Part shown: piece after piece, positions 61,479 to 64,000 of the stretch
How positions within the stretch are numbered: position 1 is the first letter of the stretch
Layout: the number at the start of each line of letters is the position of its first letter
Source: JAIVHA01 sp965367295
Lineage (GTDB): Bacteria; Pseudomonadota; Gammaproteobacteria; DSM-19610
DNA length: 64,000 bases
Direction of reading: 5' to 3'
Assembly (NCBI GenBank): GCA_965367295.1
Contig: CBDUHN010000008.1
Coordinates: forward strand, 17,870-81,869
Program-made: the position numbers and the translations under genes
The notes under the pieces: model-generated
What the model saw: the letters and a program-made list of their open reading frames with translations, nothing else
Databases searched by the model: none
What the model was told of the DNA's origin: nothing

Positions 61479-61569
61479 CCTCATCCCTGCATCGGGATGA
61501 GGGCCGGGGAGAGGAGAAAGATTTCCGCCGCACTCCCTCTCCCCTGCCCCTCTCCCTCTGGGAGAGGGG
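61479..61569. repeat. Two hairpins between nuoD and nuoE; second is the nuo repeat
   Basis: Hairpin 1: CCTCATCCC (61479-61487) with GGGATGAGG (61494-61502). Hairpin 2: CCCCTCTCCC (61547-61556), loop TCT, GGGAGAGGGG (61560-61569), identical in stem to 51052-51074. Neither has a T tract, so nuoD-nuoE transcription likely continues through. Confidence 0.75.
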
Positions 61570-61599
61570 TTAAATCATTACCACCTGCCGCCGGCCGGT

Positions 61600-62853
61600 C
61601 TAGCGGTCGATCTCACCGAATACGATGTCCTGTGTACCGATAATGGCCACCACGTCTGCCAGCATGTGGCCGCGCGACATCTCGTCCAGCGCGGACAGAT
61701 GGGCGAAGCCCGGTGCGCGCACCTTGAGCCGGTAGGGTTTGTTGGCACCATCGGAAACCAGGTAGACGCCGAACTCACCCTTGGGATGCTCGATTGCCGC
61801 ATAGGCTTCCCCTTTGGGAATGACGAAGCCTTCGGTAAACAGCTTGAAGTGATGAATCAGTGCTTCCATATCCGCCTTCATCTCTTCGCGGGCGGGCGGC
61901 GCGATCTTGTGGTCCTCGATCATCACCGGGCCCGGGTTATTGCGCAGCCACTCGACACATTGCCGGATAATGCGGTTGGACTGACGCATCTCCTCCATGC
62001 GCACCAGGTAACGGTCGTAGCAATCGCCGTTGACGCCTACCGGGATATCGAAATCCAGCTGGTCATATACCTCGTAAGGCTGCTTCTTGCGCAGGTCCCA
62101 TTCCACCCCGGAGCCGCGCAGCATGGGACCGGTGAGCCCCAGTTGCCGGGCACGTTCCGGTGTGACCACACCAATGCCCACGGTACGCTGCTTCCAGATG
62201 CGATTTTCCGTCAGCAGGGTTTCGTATTCGTCCACACAGCCGGGGAAGCGATTAGTGAAATCCTCGATGAAATCGAGCATCGAGCCCTGACGGTTATCAT
62301 TGAGACGCCGCACCGCATCAGCATCGTGCCACTTGGATTTTTCATATTGCGGCATGCGATCGGGCAAATCCCGATATACACCACCGGGCCGATAATACGT
62401 GGCATGCAGGCGGGCGCCGGACACCGCCTCGTAGCAGTCCATGAGATCTTCGCGTTCACGGAAGGCATACAGGAAGATGGTCATGGCGCCGACATCCAGG
62501 CCATGCGCACCGATCCACAGCAGGTGATTCAGGATCCGGGTGATCTCGTCGAACATCACACGGATGTACTGGGCCCGGATCGGGGCCTCGATACCGAGCA
62601 GCTTTTCCATGGCCAGCACATAGCCGTGCTCATTGCACATCATGGACACATAATCGAGCCGGTCCATGTAGCCGATACTCTGGTTGTAGGGCTTGCTCTC
62701 GGCCAGTTTCTCCGTCCCCCGATGCAACAGGCCAATGTGGGGGTCGGCGCGCTGCACCACTTCGCCATCCATCTCCAGCACCAGGCGCAGCACGCCATGG
62801 GCCGCCGGGTGCTGGGGACCGAAGTTGAGGGTGTAATTGCGAATTTCGGGCAT
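61600..62853 (-). CDS. nuoD: NADH-quinone oxidoreductase subunit D (quinone site)
   Basis: 417 residues; MPEIRNYTLNFGPQHPAAHG at the start and IRVMFDEITRILNHLLWIGA are conserved NuoD segments; the HPAAHG region lines the quinone pocket. It is separate from nuoC, unlike the fused NuoCD of E. coli. Confidence 0.97.
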   Translation of the reverse strand: MPEIRNYTLNFGPQHPAAHGVLRLVLEMDGEVVQRADPHIGLLHRGTEKLAESKPYNQSIGYMDRLDYVSMMCNEHGYVLAMEKLLGIEAPIRAQYIRVMFDEITRILNHLLWIGAHGLDVGAMTIFLYAFREREDLMDCYEAVSGARLHATYYRPGGVYRDLPDRMPQYEKSKWHDADAVRRLNDNRQGSMLDFIEDFTNRFPGCVDEYETLLTENRIWKQRTVGIGVVTPERARQLGLTGPMLRGSGVEWDLRKKQPYEVYDQLDFDIPVGVNGDCYDRYLVRMEEMRQSNRIIRQCVEWLRNNPGPVMIEDHKIAPPAREEMKADMEALIHHFKLFTEGFVIPKGEAYAAIEHPKGEFGVYLVSDGANKPYRLKVRAPGFAHLSALDEMSRGHMLADVVAIIGTQDIVFGEIDR

Positions 62854-62916
62854 GATTCCTTCGACGCTGTTTTATTTTATCGGTATTTCAGATACAGATC
62901 CGTTACGGGTCTGGTT

Positions 62917-63627
62917 TTATTCCGCGGCCGTCTTGCCGCGCCGTTCCACATCATCGCGGATCACCTTGGGCACCAGCACCCGCGGTTCAATGCTGACCGG
63001 TTGATAGACCACACGCTGCTTTTCCGGATCGTAGCGTACTTCCACATTGCCACTCAGTGGGAAATCCTTGCGGAAGGGATGGCCGACAAACCCGTAATCG
63101 GTAAGGATGCGACGCAGATCCGGGTGACCTTCAAACAGGATACCGAACAGGTCAAAGGCCTCGCGTTCGTACCAGTCGGCGCTGCTCCAGAGCTGTATTA
63201 CCGAGGGAATCACCGGCAATTCGTCATCGGGCGCATAGGCCCGTACCCGCAGGCGGCGATTATGCTGCAGCGACAGCAGGTGATAGACCGCGGCAAAACG
63301 CCCAGCTTCCGCGGGCTGCTCGGTGGAAAGCTCGTCACTGCTGCCTGCCATATGACCCGCCGTACCTACATTGACGCCACGACTGAAACCACTGGCACTT
63401 GAATCGGTGGTACCCCATTCGGTAAGCCCGTACTGGGAGTAATCGACACCACAGACATCGATGAGCTGCTCAAAACCGAGCTCATCCCGTAACGCCTGCA
63501 TCACTGCCAGCAACTCCGTGGCGGCGACTTCGATGGTGACTTCATTCACGTCAAGTCTGCAGCTCGACAGGCGATTGCCGAAGTACTGCTGCAGGTCGGT
63601 AACAAGTGACTGGGCACGATCAGACAT
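62917..63627 (-). CDS. nuoC: NADH-quinone oxidoreductase subunit C
   Basis: 236 residues, NuoC fold: GRFAAVYHLLSLQHNRRLRV, WYEREAFDLFGILFEGHPDL, RILTDYGFVGHPFRKDFPLS. About 35 residues of Gly/Ser-rich sequence (SGFSRGVNVGTAGHMAGSSD region) are inserted before GRF, as in several related bacteria. Starts 14 bases after nuoB ends. Confidence 0.96.
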   Translation of the reverse strand: MSDRAQSLVTDLQQYFGNRLSSCRLDVNEVTIEVAATELLAVMQALRDELGFEQLIDVCGVDYSQYGLTEWGTTDSSASGFSRGVNVGTAGHMAGSSDELSTEQPAEAGRFAAVYHLLSLQHNRRLRVRAYAPDDELPVIPSVIQLWSSADWYEREAFDLFGILFEGHPDLRRILTDYGFVGHPFRKDFPLSGNVEVRYDPEKQRVVYQPVSIEPRVLVPKVIRDDVERRGKTAAE

Positions 63628-63640
63628 TCAGCAAGTCCGT

Positions 63641-64000
63641 TCAGCGGGCAATGGTGCTGGTGCGGCGAATCTTGTTCTGCAGTTGCAGAATGCCGTACAA
63701 GAGCGCCTCGGCGGTGGGCGGGCAGCCGGGCACATAGATATCCACGGGCACGATGCGATCGCAACCACGAACCACGGCGTAGGAATAGTGATAGTAACCG
63801 CCGCCATTGGCGCAGGAACCCATGGAAATCACCCAGCGCGGCTCGGCCATCTGGTCATAGACCTTACGCAACGCCGGCGCCATCTTGTTCACCAGGGTGC
63901 CGGCCACGATCATTACATCGGACTGGCGCGGACTGGGGCGGAACACGATCCCGAAGCGGTCAAGATCGTACCGGGAAGCACCCGCCTGCATCATCTCCAC
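63641..64000 (-). CDS. nuoB: NADH-quinone oxidoreductase subunit B, N-terminus cut by window edge
   Basis: The last 119 residues of NuoB, open to the window edge: RPSPRQSDVMIVAGTLVNKM, MGSCANGGGYYHYSYAVVRG and DIYVPGCPPTAEALLYG. The last two carry cysteines of cluster N2. The first half lies outside the window, and nuoA would be further out. Confidence 0.96.
   Translation of the reverse strand: MEMMQAGASRYDLDRFGIVFRPSPRQSDVMIVAGTLVNKMAPALRKVYDQMAEPRWVISMGSCANGGGYYHYSYAVVRGCDRIVPVDIYVPGCPPTAEALLYGILQLQNKIRRTSTIAR

Noticed and set aside
63320..63430. Insertion in NuoC as a novelty
   Set aside because: Similar Gly/Ser-rich insertions before the GRF segment are known in related NuoC proteins.

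Overview
The window is high-GC DNA from a gammaproteobacterium. It carries a 14-subunit-type complex I locus with separate nuoC and nuoD, a DUF2818 gene, an initiator tRNA, and rimP-nusA, an arrangement known from Chromatiales-like and Xanthomonadales-like bacteria. No gene fixes the genus; a Chromatiales-like (Ectothiorhodospiraceae-type) host is my inference. I see no integrase, transposase, phage structural gene or CRISPR array.

Layout. Both ends are conserved housekeeping DNA on the minus strand. At the right (49.1-64.0 kb) lie nuoB (cut by the window edge) through nuoN, then DUF2818 and tRNA-fMet with its own promoter and terminator. At the left (1-2.0 kb) lie rimP and nusA (cut by the edge), preceded by two promoter-plus-terminator modules. 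In many relatives tRNA-fMet and rimP are neighbours; here about 47 kb separates them. That interior block holds envelope, transport and signalling genes plus several decayed genes.

Interior block, left to right: a broken DUF2202 gene; an envelope cluster (Asp-Arg-repeat secreted protein, two L,D-transpeptidases, and a Braun/OprI-like alanine-zipper lipoprotein ending in lysine); the remains of an arsenic locus (frameshifted DUF2703 gene, 5'-truncated ACR3); a HlyD-ABC-ABC-permease-permease exporter operon (YbhGFSR type); a holin-4 family membrane protein; a PhnD-like binding protein translationally coupled to a GGDEF-EAL protein; nhaA; an RND multidrug pump with a divergent TetR regulator; a PAS-rich hybrid histidine kinase; a Na/Pi cotransporter; a histone-deacetylase-family enzyme divergent from a Pat-like acyl-CoA synthetase/GNAT protein; an Mla-type lipid transport operon with a STAS-permease fusion; a Kef-type antiporter; a DUF211 / VIT1-like / Ca-type P-ATPase operon; a DsbA-family oxidoreductase; a glycine-zipper protein; and a CBA heavy-metal efflux operon with a small Cys/His-rich leader gene.

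How the genes work together. Most of the block concerns the cell envelope and ion or toxin traffic: proton/sodium antiport, metal, calcium and drug efflux, lipid trafficking, and peptidoglycan-lipoprotein linkage. The pairings most worth testing are (i) acetyltransferase with deacetylase, (ii) DUF211 with a calcium-type ATPase, (iii) PhnD-like sensor with a c-di-GMP enzyme, and (iv) Lpp-like substrate with an L,D-transpeptidase. Small REP-like palindromes sit at several gene ends, where they supply the stop codon itself; a different hairpin repeat occurs twice inside the nuo operon.
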